Assembly: GCA_949775045.1 (NCBI GenBank) | Contig: OX459104.1 | Location: forward strand, 14,348,476 to 14,412,475 | Direction: 5' to 3' | DNA length: 64,000 nt | DNA from: Metridium senile | Taxonomy: Eukaryota; Cnidaria; Anthozoa; Actiniaria; Metridiidae | Notes under the pieces: model-generated | Databases searched by the model: none | What the model saw: only the letters and a program-made list of their open reading frames with translations | Told to the model about the DNA's origin: nothing | Position numbers and translations under genes: made by a program | Shown: in pieces, positions 21,985-33,579 of the stretch | How the letters are laid out: every line of letters starts with the position of its first letter | Numbering within the stretch: position 1 is the stretch's first letter

Positions 21985-24615
21985 AATCGGCTGACGGATT
22001 ACGAGACCACCACGTCTCTTTGTCTCGCAACGCCAAACGGGCGTCTAGTTTGTACCAGTTTACCGTCTTTCGAAATCTTTGCAAAGCTTCATCGCGATAC
22101 AAGTGAATGCGTTTTTTTTAATATTTTATCTTGTTTTAGCTGCTCTAATGAAAGAAAATCGCTTGAGGAGTGTTACAGTGAAATCAGAAAAAGGAGTTCT
22201 GAATTCCAATCTAATTGAATTTAAAACGCAAACGCGGATAGCTAAAACGTGTATCCATTGCATAGTTCAGGAATTTTTCGCCTGAGAAATTAAACAATGT
22301 CAGCTTTTTCGGCGCAATATTTTCGTTCATTTTTGCTTGATAAAACTATTAATACTAAGAATGATAATTATGTGTACTTCATTAAAATTATAAACTTCAT
22401 TTGATTCGAGCGAGAATGTAATTGTAAAATGATAGAACTAGTTATATATACATTATTGAAGGAAAACCTGCCTCAAGATTATAGAGGTGCTTTCCTTGTT
22501 ACCTGTTTGAAGTCGGGTAAATAATGATTTTGATTATCAAAAGAATAATGACTCATTTTGTAAATTTAATTTATTCTATATATTGTTTTTTCTAAGTGTG
22601 GATGTTTGTGTCTACACGTGGTAGTAAGGGTGTATATTTGAATAAAAATATATCCTATCAGAAAAAAATATAAGTGTCCACCTATAGAAAATGCCCAGAA
22701 GTGCCAGGCCCATAAAAAATACCAGAAAGTAACGGCCACTCATAAACTGAAAGGATTGGACTCCAATCCATCCACAAAAAATGTTTCATTATATAGAAGG
22801 GAATAAACCCAAGAAATCAATATTTTACACACTTAAAGCCAAGAAATTTATTTATAAGGGAAACTGGTTTCGTCTTGTAGACCTTATCAATTCCTTGTGT
22901 TTACAATTCGTACGTTAGTTTCTTCTAAGATTTTCAAACTACTCGCGCGCGCTATATTAAAAAGCGCGCCCTTATATACATGGCTATGACTATATGTAAG
23001 ATTACAATTCTGATAGTTCAATATTTGCACTAGCCTGCGTTGCCGGCGGTCTGCGGTTTCGGGAACCGGTATTAAAACAGCCGTTCCACTCCCTCTTGGT
23101 GTTCATAGCGCTTCTTCCTTCTCCTTCTCTCCTTACTTCTTACTGCCTCAGTTACTTGCCGTAATATATGGTCTTGGTTGTATGTCCCTGTAACATTTAT
23201 TACGAAGTCTTGTAAGATACCTTTGACAGGTGTTTTTCAGAGCAGTGTCTCTTCAAGACAGCTAGAATGTTCACTGTTATTTGAGTCGACACTCTTTATA
23301 TGTTAATACATAAATATGTTAATTTATAGAAATTGAGGATTTTGACTTTTCTGGTCACGAAAGTCAAACTGATGAAAATAAACTTATGAATTTACTAAAA
23401 CTTCACTCCAGTAATTTACAAATGACACCCCAAATCAAAGAATATATCTTCAAATGATCACAGGTCTTTTACAATAATTGTGTCAAAAAAATTAAGGCTT
23501 TCCAACACAACAAAGTGAAGTTGGAAAACGTATTCTTTACGGTTCAAAGCATATATTTTCATGTGAAGTGGTTTACTATTACACAATAGTTCCATAGGGA
23601 ATAGCATCTTTGAATAACAATGAATTTGTATATAGTATATATAGGCTGATATAGAAATAATATTTCTCTCGCTTGTTGGACAGCCGTATAGGTTGTAACC
23701 AAACTTTATATTTATCGATAATTTAAGCAAATGTATGTTGTATTGTTTATCAAACTATCGTATATATATAGCTCTATCCCTCAGAGCTTATGCGTTTGCA
23801 TCGATCGAGGACTACGTTTCCTAAGGTTTTAATCCTAAGAGAGGTTTTCTATTTTGGTTTTTCGTAGCGGGCAACGTATTATCATTGTTTTTGTTAACAA
23901 CTTAACTGATAAATTGATACAAAAGTAGTGCATGTAATGAGATATGTAATGAAATATGTATAATAAAATCGTTGTACAGTGCTGTCCACCAAGCACCAGG
24001 CAATGTCACACTCCATCTATGTGTATTGTGGTGTATTTGCGCATTACGCGCGGTGCGTCGAGTAGGTAAGAATTGTCTTATTTCTCAAATTAGACCCTTA
24101 GCGGAAAAAAAATGACACCCCAAATCTAAGAATATATCTTTAAATGATCACAGGTCTTTTACAATAATTGTCTCAAAAAAATTGGGTATGTGCCATAACT
24201 TCAATCTGCTTTACAATTTCTTAATAGCATGCCATTTGTGAAAAGGGTGAATCCAGGACAACTTTTCTTTTCGTAGACACTTTAATTTTTCCTTCGGTAC
24301 TCAGAATCTCCGAACTTGATTTATTTCGCTTAGATGCGCTTTTCAGCGATCGAAAAAACTTGGTAAATTGTATTTTTCACTGCTAGCAGCACTAGTAGTA
24401 GAATGATTTTATACAGGATAGCTAACCCATATATCAGTCATTCTCAAAAATTCAATAACTCATATTTTTAGATTTGCTTTCATCGCACAGAATTCTATTG
24501 TCTTTTTGGACATTTACTTAAGGCTCGCAAATTATTCAAAATAGGCATAATTCGAATAAATTATCGACATTGATAGTTCTGATTGGTTGTTTGAACGTCT
24601 TTCATGGGAATGTCA
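21985..24615. other. Inner left arm, repeat-derived, no gene
   Basis: Matches right-arm pieces 37770-38060, 32440-32910, 31430-32400 and 29860-30240. A 75-bp segment with GATCACAGGTCTTTTACAATAATTG occurs twice (23421-23493 and 24112-24184) around a roughly 690-bp block, as if that block had been inserted with a long duplication; the right arm has the two copies adjacent (31261-31440). Alternating CGCGCG near 22945-22970. Confidence 0.6.
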
Positions 24616-24779
24616 CTGCTAGAGTTCTGAACGGTTGACAAAAGGATCATTTCACTTGTCCGGCTCAAGCCGATTTATTACCGAGAACAAAGGGAGTATG
24701 ATTACTTAATTAGAGTTATTACAAATCGCAGCTTAACTTATTACACCGCATAATTCAAAGTCAGCCGCAAGAGCCTTAG

Positions 24780-25090
24780 ATAATGAGCTCAAATATTCAG
24801 CTTAAAAAAGAGAGTCTTATTAAAACGTTTTTTGTAGAAGTAAAGGGTGCAAAATGTTGCTTGGATTACGATGTTTATTTTGCACCCCCTACCTAAGTTT
24901 AACCTGTTATTAAATTAAAACCCACAAATTACAGCTGGAATATTGGCTCCCCACAAAAGATGCCGATTTTTGACAAATTTGAGCTCAAAAAAGAGAATCT
25001 TAGTTATTGACATTATTAAACATTTGATAGTGCAAACGTTTAGTCAACATTTCATCTTTGATTTGCACCCCCTACCTAACTGAGTTCACC
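24780..25090. repeat. Diverged tandem pair ending in TTTGCACCCCCTACCTAA
   Basis: Two copies of a roughly 125-bp motif (GAGCTCAAA...AAAAAAGAGA...TTTGCACCCCCTACCTAA) at about 24785-24895 and 24980-25080. Confidence 0.6.
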
Positions 25091-25110
25091 TTTTAAAAAC
25101 TTTTAAAATG

Positions 25111-25765
25111 TATTTTTTTGAAAAAGTATAAGTAAATATCTAATTTTTCTTTCTTTCTGGGATAATATTTCAGTCGTTCCGGCCTTTTTTATACTAATTT
25201 TTCATGTAAATGTTTATCGTTTATTTTTTCACATTTTCCTAATAGTGTCTCAGCATAGCTTTGTTTAATATGAAACATTTTTAATGCTGTTTTCCATGTT
25301 TTTTGAGAGGCATGTAGGTCAGTCATGAGAGACAATGGATCAAAACACCAAGCTGGCTAAGATTTCTAAAATAAAAGACTCTAGTTCTGGTGTCTCCTTA
25401 GAGCGTTATCTATTTATATATGACTTACTGTTTTTGCTTCAGGCTAGTGTCTATATACGGTATCTATAGACCATCGAATGCACGCTAGAACAGCGTCTAG
25501 TGAACTTTGAGAAAGAACAAGGTTAAATTCGTACGTTCCTCACTCGAAAACAAGAACTACAATAACAAAGCGTCAGGAAAAAATATAACTTCGAAAAATA
25601 AAAGTAATGCAGCGATAGTTTGGTTTTTCCCCATTTACAATGAAATTCAGGTAAAAGGTAATCCAGGTGATCTGCCTGGATTACCTTTTACCTGGATTCC
25701 ATTGCAAATATTATCCCAGAAAGAAAGAAAAATTAGATATTTACTTATACTTTTTCAAAAAAATA
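25111..25765. repeat. Perfect 60-bp inverted repeat with 535-bp loop
   Basis: 25111-25170 and 25706-25765 are exact reverse complements (outer ends TATTTTTTTGAAAAAG / CTTTTTCAAAAAAATA). The loop contains the strong hairpin at 25632-25705. Confidence 0.9.
25632..25705. repeat. Hairpin with 20-bp perfect stem and 7-base loop
   Basis: CAGGTAAAAGGTAATCCAGG, loop TGATCTG, then its exact reverse complement. The stem extends outward with few mismatches to about 35 bp. Confidence 0.9.
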
Positions 25766-25766
25766 T

Positions 25767-27880
25767 ATGAAAATTTACTTTTATATCGAACGATGGAAAC
25801 ATATATTATTTGGTATTACTTTTGCATTCGATTCAGTAAACCATCAGATTCTTTTATCTAAACTTCAATATTATGGTATTCATGACATCACGTATAATTG
25901 GTTTAAATCATATCTATTTAATAGAAGTCAATATGTATCATTAGGATATGTCTCCTCTGACCATCATGCTGTTTCTTGTGGTGTTCCTCAAGGTAGCGTA
26001 CTGGGACCCTTTCTTTTTGTTCTCTACATAAATGACCTAAAAAACAGCTCTAATCTTTTTGAATTTCACTTATTTGCTGACGATTGCAATATATTTCTTT
26101 CACACAAATGTATATTTGAGCTAGAAAATCGGCAAATACTCATATATCCTACATATGTTCTTGACTTTCAAGCAACAAACTGACTTTGAATATAGATAAA
26201 ACCAATTTCATGATCTTTCATCCCCCACAAAAAAAAGCTGTTACATCAAACACAAATCAATATAGCAAATAAGTCCCTCATCGCCAACTATTCCGGACTT
26301 CCCGCCAGTCATTGAGGCCAGCGGATACCATGCGTAAAATAGAAAGTAAACACAGATTCGGGAATCCAAGATAGAATCAAAATCGATTGTTGAAAACTAA
26401 GTTAAATACGATTCTTTAAGTCAATTTAACACCAAAGGATATTGAAGCAACTATCAAACTGTAATTCTCAAACATTTTTGGAGTTCAATGTTATAAAATT
26501 GGTCGTTTACAAGCGAAAAAACAACGACATGTCGACGATTTGAGGAAAGCCACAGGGAGCCCAAGCTTGCTCAGGCCCGCACTCGATGAAACCCAACTTT
26601 CTTGCTACGGTTTGCCTTTTCTTTAACAGCTATCCCATTAAACTCTATTGTAAATAAGCGTTGGAAAACAAGCTTCATTTTGGTATCAAACATGTCTTAG
26701 TTTGCGAAGAATTTCCAAAGTTATCGCATCACAAAGTACCTCTACTTGAAGTAAGGATTGCAAGTATATGGCGTCTTACGAACGTCAATTCAATTTGGAG
26801 CTTTTTCAAAGTTAAAAAGGAAAGGTAAAACCTCGTTCGATCGACGACAAATTACACACAAGCAATGTATGATGTATTTAGTTTATGGAACAGCCACGGT
26901 AAATGAGGTAACAAGCTTTGATTTTGAAAAATGATGCTATGAATATCACACTTTTCGTGTTTTTCTTGCAACTTTACAATCTGAAAATTCCTGAATACAG
27001 AGCATTTATGGGAAGAAAACAGAAAACCGTCAACTATCGAAAATAAAGGTTTCTATTCAATTAATAAAGCTATGTTTGGTAAAAATCAAATGCTTTAATG
27101 TCATACAATATATTTCCAGTTAGGTAAATTGACAAATCCTTACCGAGAATTTTATAATTCGAAAAGAACTTTGATCCTCTATACATTTCTTTGTAAAATC
27201 TGATAAAATTATCTACCGCTTTTATGTTGCACCGCTGACCTTGTGAGTGGGCGCATGGGCGGAATAGTTGGCGATGTAAATGTAAGGATAGTATCTTGCA
27301 TCTCGGCATCTACTTGGACCCTCATCTAAATTTCAAAACACATATTCTTCATTTATGTAAAAAGATTAGAAGAAGTATAGGCATCCTATGCAAATTACGT
27401 CATTTCGTTATGCCAAAAATTATTGTCCAATTATATTACTCATTAATTTATTCTCACCTAACTTATGGAATTCCTGTTTGGGGAACTACTTATGCCTCTT
27501 CTCTAAAACCACTCCTCATCTTACAAAAAAAGCTATCCGCATATTGACTTTTTGACGCTCATACAAGTCCATTATTTAAACAACTTAGTATTTTAAAGCT
27601 ACCTGATCTAGTTCCACTCCAAATTGCCTTGCTCATGTATAATTTCACTCAAACAATCTTCCATCATCTTTCAGAAATTTCATCTCTCTAGCTAAGAGTA
27701 GACACAATTATAATACAAGGTTTGCAGTAAATGATCTCTCCCAAAAATTAGAACTAACTATGGCAAATTTTCTTTAAGATTTCAAGGACCAATAATTTGG
27801 AATAGCATAAATATTTCAGTTCGATCAAAATCCAAATCCATCTTTAAAACTATGTTCATCTCTAAATGTCCTTAAAGATT
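25767..27880 (+). pseudogene. CR1-like LINE reverse transcriptase fragment, split by insertion
   Basis: 25767-26278 encodes FAFDSVNHQILLSKL, GVPQGSVLGPFLFVLYINDL and FADDCN, reverse transcriptase motifs of CR1/jockey-type LINEs. 27277-27880 continues with LGIYLDPHLNFKTH and YGIPVWG, the usual region after RT. A TIR element (26279-27276) separates them, and further stops occur (for example 27547). The 5' half and endonuclease are absent. Confidence 0.75.
26279..27276. mobile_element. About 1-kb TIR element inserted in the LINE
   Basis: Ends CATCGCCAACTATTCCG and CGGAATAGTTGGCGATG are exact complements (17 bp). Both flanks read as the same LINE. No transposase is seen inside. Confidence 0.75.
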
Positions 27881-28300
27881 ATTAAACTGATTCACCCTTT
27901 ATATTTATCTTTATCTTTATCTTTAAATTTATATTCACCTTTATATTTACCTTTAAACTGTCTTTTTTATGTTGTATTTTGTATTTTTTTTTGTTTCGTT
28001 TTTCCTTTAATCCATTATAATCTATGTTATTATACCTTTTTCTTGTCATCTGATCACACAATGCCTCAAATTCTATGTAAGGCTGTCTGACTAGTTTAAC
28101 GTAAGTTATTTTAGACAGCCTCCACCCCTCTACTTAGGAATGACAAAGATAAATTAAATTTATAATAAAATACAGATATATGTAAATAACAATTAAGTTT
28201 TTCACCTAATTTTTTCTCTATATGTTAATATTATATTTGTATTGTTATTTATTGCTGCGAACGAAGTGAGCAGCGACACTAATCTCGCAGATTTTCCATT

Positions 28301-28517
28301 GGGATCCCTGTGTAACACGATCAATACCCAAGTCGAAAGTCGATTTCGTGGGCTAGGTAGCGATTGACAATTTTTGCGCCTGCCGTAATCGTAATCAGCG
28401 GTTATTATCAAATGGGATCCCTGTGTAACACGATCAATACCCAAGTCGAAAGTCGATTTCGTGGGCTAGGTATTGACAATTTTTGCGCCTGCCGTAATCA
28501 GCGGTTATTATCAAATG
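28301..28517. repeat. About 105-113-bp tandem duplication
   Basis: GGGATCCCTGTGTAACACG starts copies at 28301 and 28414; copies differ by a short indel (GTAATC repeated, GCGA lost). It lies just upstream of the C76-like ORF. Confidence 0.8.
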
Positions 28518-28556
28518 ATTAATGCGCCGTAAACCACATGGTCTCTTGGCGAAGGT

Positions 28557-29588
28557 ATGTATGATAATTACTTTATGTTAAATGCGACTTTATTTACTCG
28601 AGGAAGTATTCATCAAGGTGATGGTCGTTTTAGCAACATTTCAAGAGGAAGACAATGTGCTTTTATGACTCTTTCAGCTCTGTTATGTGCAAATTGTGGT
28701 AATATTTCGAAATGGACAACACAGACGGTGGATCGTCTTTTAGCCGAAGGAGATTCCATGTTTTTAAAAGCTTTCGAAGAACGCTCTGTACCTGATGAAG
28801 AGACGATTTCTCTGAATTATCTGCAAGATCGAGTCCTTTGGTTTACGATGACACAGAATCAATCGCCCAACGAGGCAAACGATCTTGATTTACATTCTGC
28901 CTTGATGAATACTTTCTCGAATGATAATTATGCATTTATGATACTAGATGGTTATACGATGGCATTGATTAAACATACTGACAATGTTATTTATGTTTTT
29001 GATTCTCATGCACGTAACGATTATGGTATGCTTGATGATAATGGCACTGCTGTTGTTATGAAATGCTGTGATCTAACCACATTAGAACAATATTTACGTT
29101 CACTTTCCATTGAATTAAGTAGTGAATTCTTTGAAATTATGCCTGTTCAATTTGTTAGTAACACTAGTAAATCACCAACTCACCAACTAATGTCGACTAA
29201 CAATAAAAATTTGTGTACGAGAAAAGTTGTTGAATTTTCTGAATGTAAAGAGGAAAAAAATATTGAAAAAACAAAAAAAAGAAAACTCCCAGAAGAAACG
29301 CCACATCATAGAGAAACCAGGCTAGAAAAGATGAGAACATATCAAAAAAATAGCAAATTAACACAAACTGCAATTGAAAGGCAAAAAAGATTAGATGCAC
29401 AAAAAGCATACTTCAAGAAAAAAACATCTGAACAAACCGAAACTCAATCGCAAAATAGTTTAGATGCACAAAAAGCCTACTTTAAGAAAAGAATCATCGA
29501 AGAAACTCATTTTCAAAAACAAACTAGATTGGAAAATAAACTCACGTTTTTAACAAAAACAACTTCAATAATAACAACTTTTCATTGA
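28557..29588 (+). CDS. C76-type cysteine peptidase-like ORF with Helitron-style tail
   Basis: A 343-residue uninterrupted frame. The N-terminal part has IHQGDGRF (Q20), GRQCAFMTL (C34) and VFDSHARND (D149, H151), the Gln, Cys and Asp-x-His arrangement of C76 peptidases (herpesvirus tegument-type deubiquitinases) and of peptidase domains seen in Helitron polyproteins. The C-terminal third repeats RLDAQKAYFKKK-like units (about residues 285-325) typical of the linker preceding Helitron replicase domains. The replicase and helicase are missing, so this is likely the 5' part of a truncated Helitron-like element. A start upstream cannot be excluded. Confidence 0.6.
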   Translation: MYDNYFMLNATLFTRGSIHQGDGRFSNISRGRQCAFMTLSALLCANCGNISKWTTQTVDRLLAEGDSMFLKAFEERSVPDEETISLNYLQDRVLWFTMTQNQSPNEANDLDLHSALMNTFSNDNYAFMILDGYTMALIKHTDNVIYVFDSHARNDYGMLDDNGTAVVMKCCDLTTLEQYLRSLSIELSSEFFEIMPVQFVSNTSKSPTHQLMSTNNKNLCTRKVVEFSECKEEKNIEKTKKRKLPEETPHHRETRLEKMRTYQKNSKLTQTAIERQKRLDAQKAYFKKKTSEQTETQSQNSLDAQKAYFKKRIIEETHFQKQTRLENKLTFLTKTTSIITTFH

Positions 29589-29819
29589 ACCATAAGCTAC
29601 AACCTGAAACTCTACAAAGAATACAAAAGTTTAGGCACCGTCAAAAGTAATGAGTTTTGAAGCGTATTTCTATTGTTTCACAGTTTTAACAATACGAAAA
29701 TGCTTTGAAGCGCATGAATGTCGACAATAGCTTACTTTAAGTGCATACAAATACACATCGCAGCACTTCACTTCTGATAAGAACCGCTAGTATGTAAGTA
29801 TTGTTATAATGTGTGGGTG

Positions 29820-29831
<12 letters not shown>

Positions 29832-29853
<22 letters not shown>

Positions 29854-29858
29854 TTGAC
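29832..29858. repeat. (TTGAC)n tail marking the inner edge of the right arm
   Basis: Five to six GACTT units after AATAAAGATT, like the microsatellite tail of a non-LTR element. The arm homology begins immediately after. Confidence 0.75.
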
Positions 29859-30235
29859 ATTCCCATGAGAGACGTTCAAACAACCAATCAGAACTATCAA
29901 TGTCGATAATTTATTCGAATTATGCCTATTTTAAATAATTTGCGAGCCTTAAGTAAATGTCCAAAAAGACAATAGAATTCTGTGCGATGAAAGCAAATCT
30001 AAAAATATGAGTCATTAAATTTTTGAGAATGACTGATATATGGGTTAGCTATCCTGTATAAAATCATTCTGGCAGTGCTGCTAGTAGTGAAAAATACAAT
30101 TTACCAAGTTTTTTCGATCGTTGAAAAGCGCATCTAAGCGAACAAATCAAGTTCGGAGATTCTGAGTACCGAAGGAAAAATTAAAGTGTCTACGAAAAGA
30201 AAAGTTGTCCTGGATTCACCCTTTTCACAAATGGG

Positions 30236-31210
30236 GTTACCTTACCAGCAGAGTAGCCATTAAAGCGATACATGGAATATGTCTCATGTAAACACTCATA
30301 CTTGATTGACATATAGATATAAGAGAAACATTGTCTCGCCTGCATGGAGGGCCCTGTATGGAGTGACCCTTGTAAGAGGATAACCCTGCGAGCAGATGAA
30401 AAAGTGAAAACATTACCATGTTTGAACGATCGATAAAAAATAGAAAGTTGCATTTACAAAACCATTTCAAACATGTTATGTCTACTGTTGTAGATATTTT
30501 TTGCTGTGTTTTTTTTTTTTATTTGCTGTTTCGGGCACTGGTGGAGGATAGTATGATTTTACAATTTTGCATGTAGATTTTTACACACTACTCCACTTGT
30601 CATAACAACTTGAGATGTTTATGTTTTGCAAAACAAAAACCTAAAGCTTTCACACGTAGGTACACATTGAAGGAATAAAAATTAAACAACAGTTTTCTAT
30701 GTAGCAAAATTGTGATAAATAGCTACTTGTGCAAAATTATATATTCAAGTCTTTCGTTTATTGTCATAATTCCTTCAAACTGTGAAATTGAATACGGCTA
30801 TAGTTATGTCGCAAGTACAATTTGATATCTGGAGAAAAGATCCAGCTCGTATCTGGAAATGAGTTGATGAAAAAAATAATAATAATAAGCCAGATCGTCG
30901 TTGTCAATAGGGAACTTCAGATTTGACAACGAGTACGAGATTGAGTACGAGTACAAGTTTTAAAATTGGCCTTGTGTGTATTGTTGATACTGAATTACAT
31001 TCCACTTCTTGTTTTTATATATTTGGTGTCTCAATCTATACACAGGACTATAATTTATCATCAACAGCACACAGAAGGCCAATTTAATAACTTGTACTCG
31101 TACTCAATCTCGTACTCGTTGTCAAATCTGAAGTTCCCTAATTACTTAATATTACGGCGTCACAAAAATAACCCAAACTATTTCTTACATATATTTAAAA
31201 ACAATAACTT
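30236..31210. other. Right-arm-only insertion, about 1 kb
   Basis: Interrupts the block shared with 24180-24250 of the left arm. It contains the MITE at 30910-31138; the remainder has no recognised gene. Confidence 0.6.
30910..31138. mobile_element. 229-bp mariner-type MITE with about 60-bp TIRs
   Basis: Starts GGGAACTTCAGATTTGACAA, ends with its exact complement, and is flanked by TA (30908-30909, 31139-31140). The arms contain ACGAGTACGAG-type repeats and stay complementary for about 60 bp. Confidence 0.85.
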
Positions 31211-31621
31211 GGTATGCTATTAAGAAATTGTCAATCAGATTGAAGTTATGGCACATACCGAATTTATTTATTTTTCGCTAAGGGTCTAATTTGAGAATCT
31301 AGACAATTTTTTTAAAACAATTATTGTAAAAAACACTGTGATCATTTAAAGATATATTATTAGATTTGGGGTGTCATTTTTTTATTTTTTTTTCGTTAAG
31401 GGTCTAGTTGAGAAATAAGACAATTTTTTGACACAATTATTGTAAAAGACCTGGTGTCATTTGTAAAATACTGGAGTGTAGGTTTAGTAAATTCATAAGT
31501 TTATTTTCATCAGTTTGCCTTCCGTGACCAGAAAAGTCAAAATCTTCAATTTCTCGAAATTAACATATTTATATATTAACATATAAAGAGTGTCGAGTCA
31601 AATAACAGTGAGCATTCTGTC

Positions 31622-31822
31622 TTGAAGAGACACTGCTCTGAAAAACACCAAGGTATCTTACAAGACTTCGTAATGAATGTTACAAGGACATACAACCAAG
31701 ACCCTATATTACGGCATGTAACTGAGGCAGTAAGAATAATGAGAGAAGGAAGAAGCGCTATGAACACCAAGAGGGAGTGGAACACTGTTTTAATACCGCG
31801 TGCGAATATTGAACTATCATAA
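31622..31822 (+). pseudogene. Possible LINE/endonuclease C-terminal remnant
   Basis: A 66-residue frame with R-H-V-T-E-A-V-R-I and NTKREWN-like motifs, similar in pattern to C-termini of cnidarian retroelement polyproteins. The left arm (22990-23260) keeps related but broken sequence. Weak evidence. Confidence 0.3.
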
Positions 31823-32597
31823 TTGTAATCTTACATATAGTCATAGCCACCTATGTAAGTGCGCGCTTTTTAATAGAGCGCGCGAGTAGTTTGAAAATAT
31901 ATCGTATAACTGTGAAATGTTACGGCGCCTAACAAGGACACGTCACGGAAATAACGACATCCTATGAACCAATTACAGCGCGCGCGATCACAGCTCGTCC
32001 AATGAGAATGCTCAGATACCGCATGACCACGGTCACGGCACTGCACGGACACCTTTTTCACACTCATGCGAAAATGAGTCTAAGGTCTACAAGACTATTT
32101 TTCCTTATGAATAAATGTATTGGTTTTAAGTGTGTAAAAGACTGAATTCTTGGGTTTATTCCCTTCTACATAATGAAACATATTTATTTATGGATGGATT
32201 GGAGTCTAATCCTTTCAGTTTATGAGTGCATGGGCACTTTCTGATATTTTTTTATGGGCCTGGCACTTCTAGGCACATATATTTTCTATAGGTGGACACT
32301 TATATTTTTTTCTGAGAGGATATATTTTTATTCAAATATACACCCTTACTACCACGTGTAGACACAAACATCCACACTTCAAACATCCAAAAAACAATAT
32401 ATAGAATAAATCAAATCTACAAAATGAGTCATTATTCTTTTGATAATCAAATTCATTATTTGCCCGACTTCAAACAGGTAACAAGGAAAGCACCTCTATA
32501 GTCCTGAGGTAGGTTTTCCTTCAATAATGTATATATAACTAGTTCTATCATTTTACAATTACATTCTCGCTCGAATCAAATTAAGTTTATCATTTAA

Positions 32598-32851
32598 CAG
32601 CGCAAAGCCCAAAAGTGTGACCGCAGATAATTTATTCACATTCTTCTGACATGTTTGTCTGTAGCTGCTTTGGATTCAAATGGACTTCATTCTAGCTATT
32701 TTAACCTCAAAATTCATCTTAGGATTGACATCATTCTTGTCTTGTGATTCACAATGAGAAATGTTGTCATTTAATCTAGAGAAGTTGATTGGAAAGATGT
32801 AGAGAAAATATGAATAAATTATCGCCGGTCATACTTTTGGGCTTTGCGCTG
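32598..32851. mobile_element. 254-bp TIR element with TAA duplication
   Basis: Ends CAGCGCAAAGCCCAAAAGT and ACTTTTGGGCTTTGCGCTG are exact complements, flanked by TAA (32595-32597, 32852-32854). The left arm (about 22375-22400) shows the empty site. The 3-bp TWA duplication suggests a Harbinger-type MITE. Confidence 0.85.
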
Positions 32852-32916
32852 TAATGAAGTACACATGATTATCAAACAAAAATGAACGAAATATTTGCGC
32901 CGAAAAAGCTGACCTT

Positions 32917-33188
32917 CAATCATTGCCAAAATGTGTTGGCACGATCACATTTCGGACACTTTTTTGTGGGTCTATCATTTTTTTCATTTATGAGGATAAG
33001 TTTGTCTACCCCCCTCCCCCAATACAATGTTGCTGTTTTTCATGAAAGAGTACAAGAGTTGGAAATGTTTCCCGCGATTGACAAGGTTCATATACCCCTC
33101 CAGCAACATTGACAGGGGGAGGGGGGGTATTACAGATATAGGAACATAACAAAATCAACAATCGTGCCAACAGTTTTGTCAATGATTG
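32917..33188. repeat. 272-bp terminal repeat, first copy
   Basis: Begins CAATCATTGCCAAAATGTG and ends CAGTTTTGTCAATGATTG, so each copy has its own inverted ends (CAATCATTG/CAATGATTG plus TTGGCACGAT). The middle has CCCCCCTCCCCC and GGGGGAGGGGGGG. It appears identical to 37493-37764. Confidence 0.9.
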
Positions 33189-33579
33189 TCTGAGACACAT
33201 ATGACTTAAAACGCCATTGACATTGTTGTGGAAATGATATGAAATTTTCAGGACACAAAGTACATAGTGTACCGATTTGAACAGTAGCAAATTTTTTTCC
33301 AGAAAGAAGTTAATACTATCATGTGACGTCACTTTTGTTTAAAGTGCTTTAAATGAATGTAAAATTTACATGACAAGACACTTATATGCTCTATATTCGA
33401 TAACACCCGTGTTCAAAATAAATGTTCTAAGGTAATAAGCAGTCCTTAACACATATATGCTTCGTAGTTGATATATTTATACTATAGCTCGCGCAAAATT
33501 GGATAACCATAGTAACGCCCAAAAATGCACGCGCTTAAGGCGTACGCAACAATACACGTCATTGTGAAGATATCAACGT

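Larger units (their letters stand above)
1868..24615. repeat. Left arm of giant inverted duplication
   Basis: This arm matches 29860-54823 in reverse complement and in collinear order. Paired blocks include 1868-1993/54692-54823, 2605-2781/53898-54074, 6689-7171/52421-52904, 9665-9725/51365-51425, 10111-11150/49170-51076, 11151-11540/43224-43612, 13250-15120/38320-40080, 21985-22300/37770-38060, 22300-22560/32440-32910, 22600-23460/31430-32400 and 24180-24615/29860-30240. Left-only insertions include 4638-4987, about 7947-9447 and 15337-21980. Identity is high in shared blocks (about 3% divergence in the short intron 2) and is broken by indels. It could be a true palindrome or two haplotypes joined head to head in assembly. 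Confidence 0.9.

Noticed and set aside
27070..27309. 79-residue minus-strand frame within the TIR element
   Set aside because: Spans the element end into the LINE and has no similarity to a transposase.
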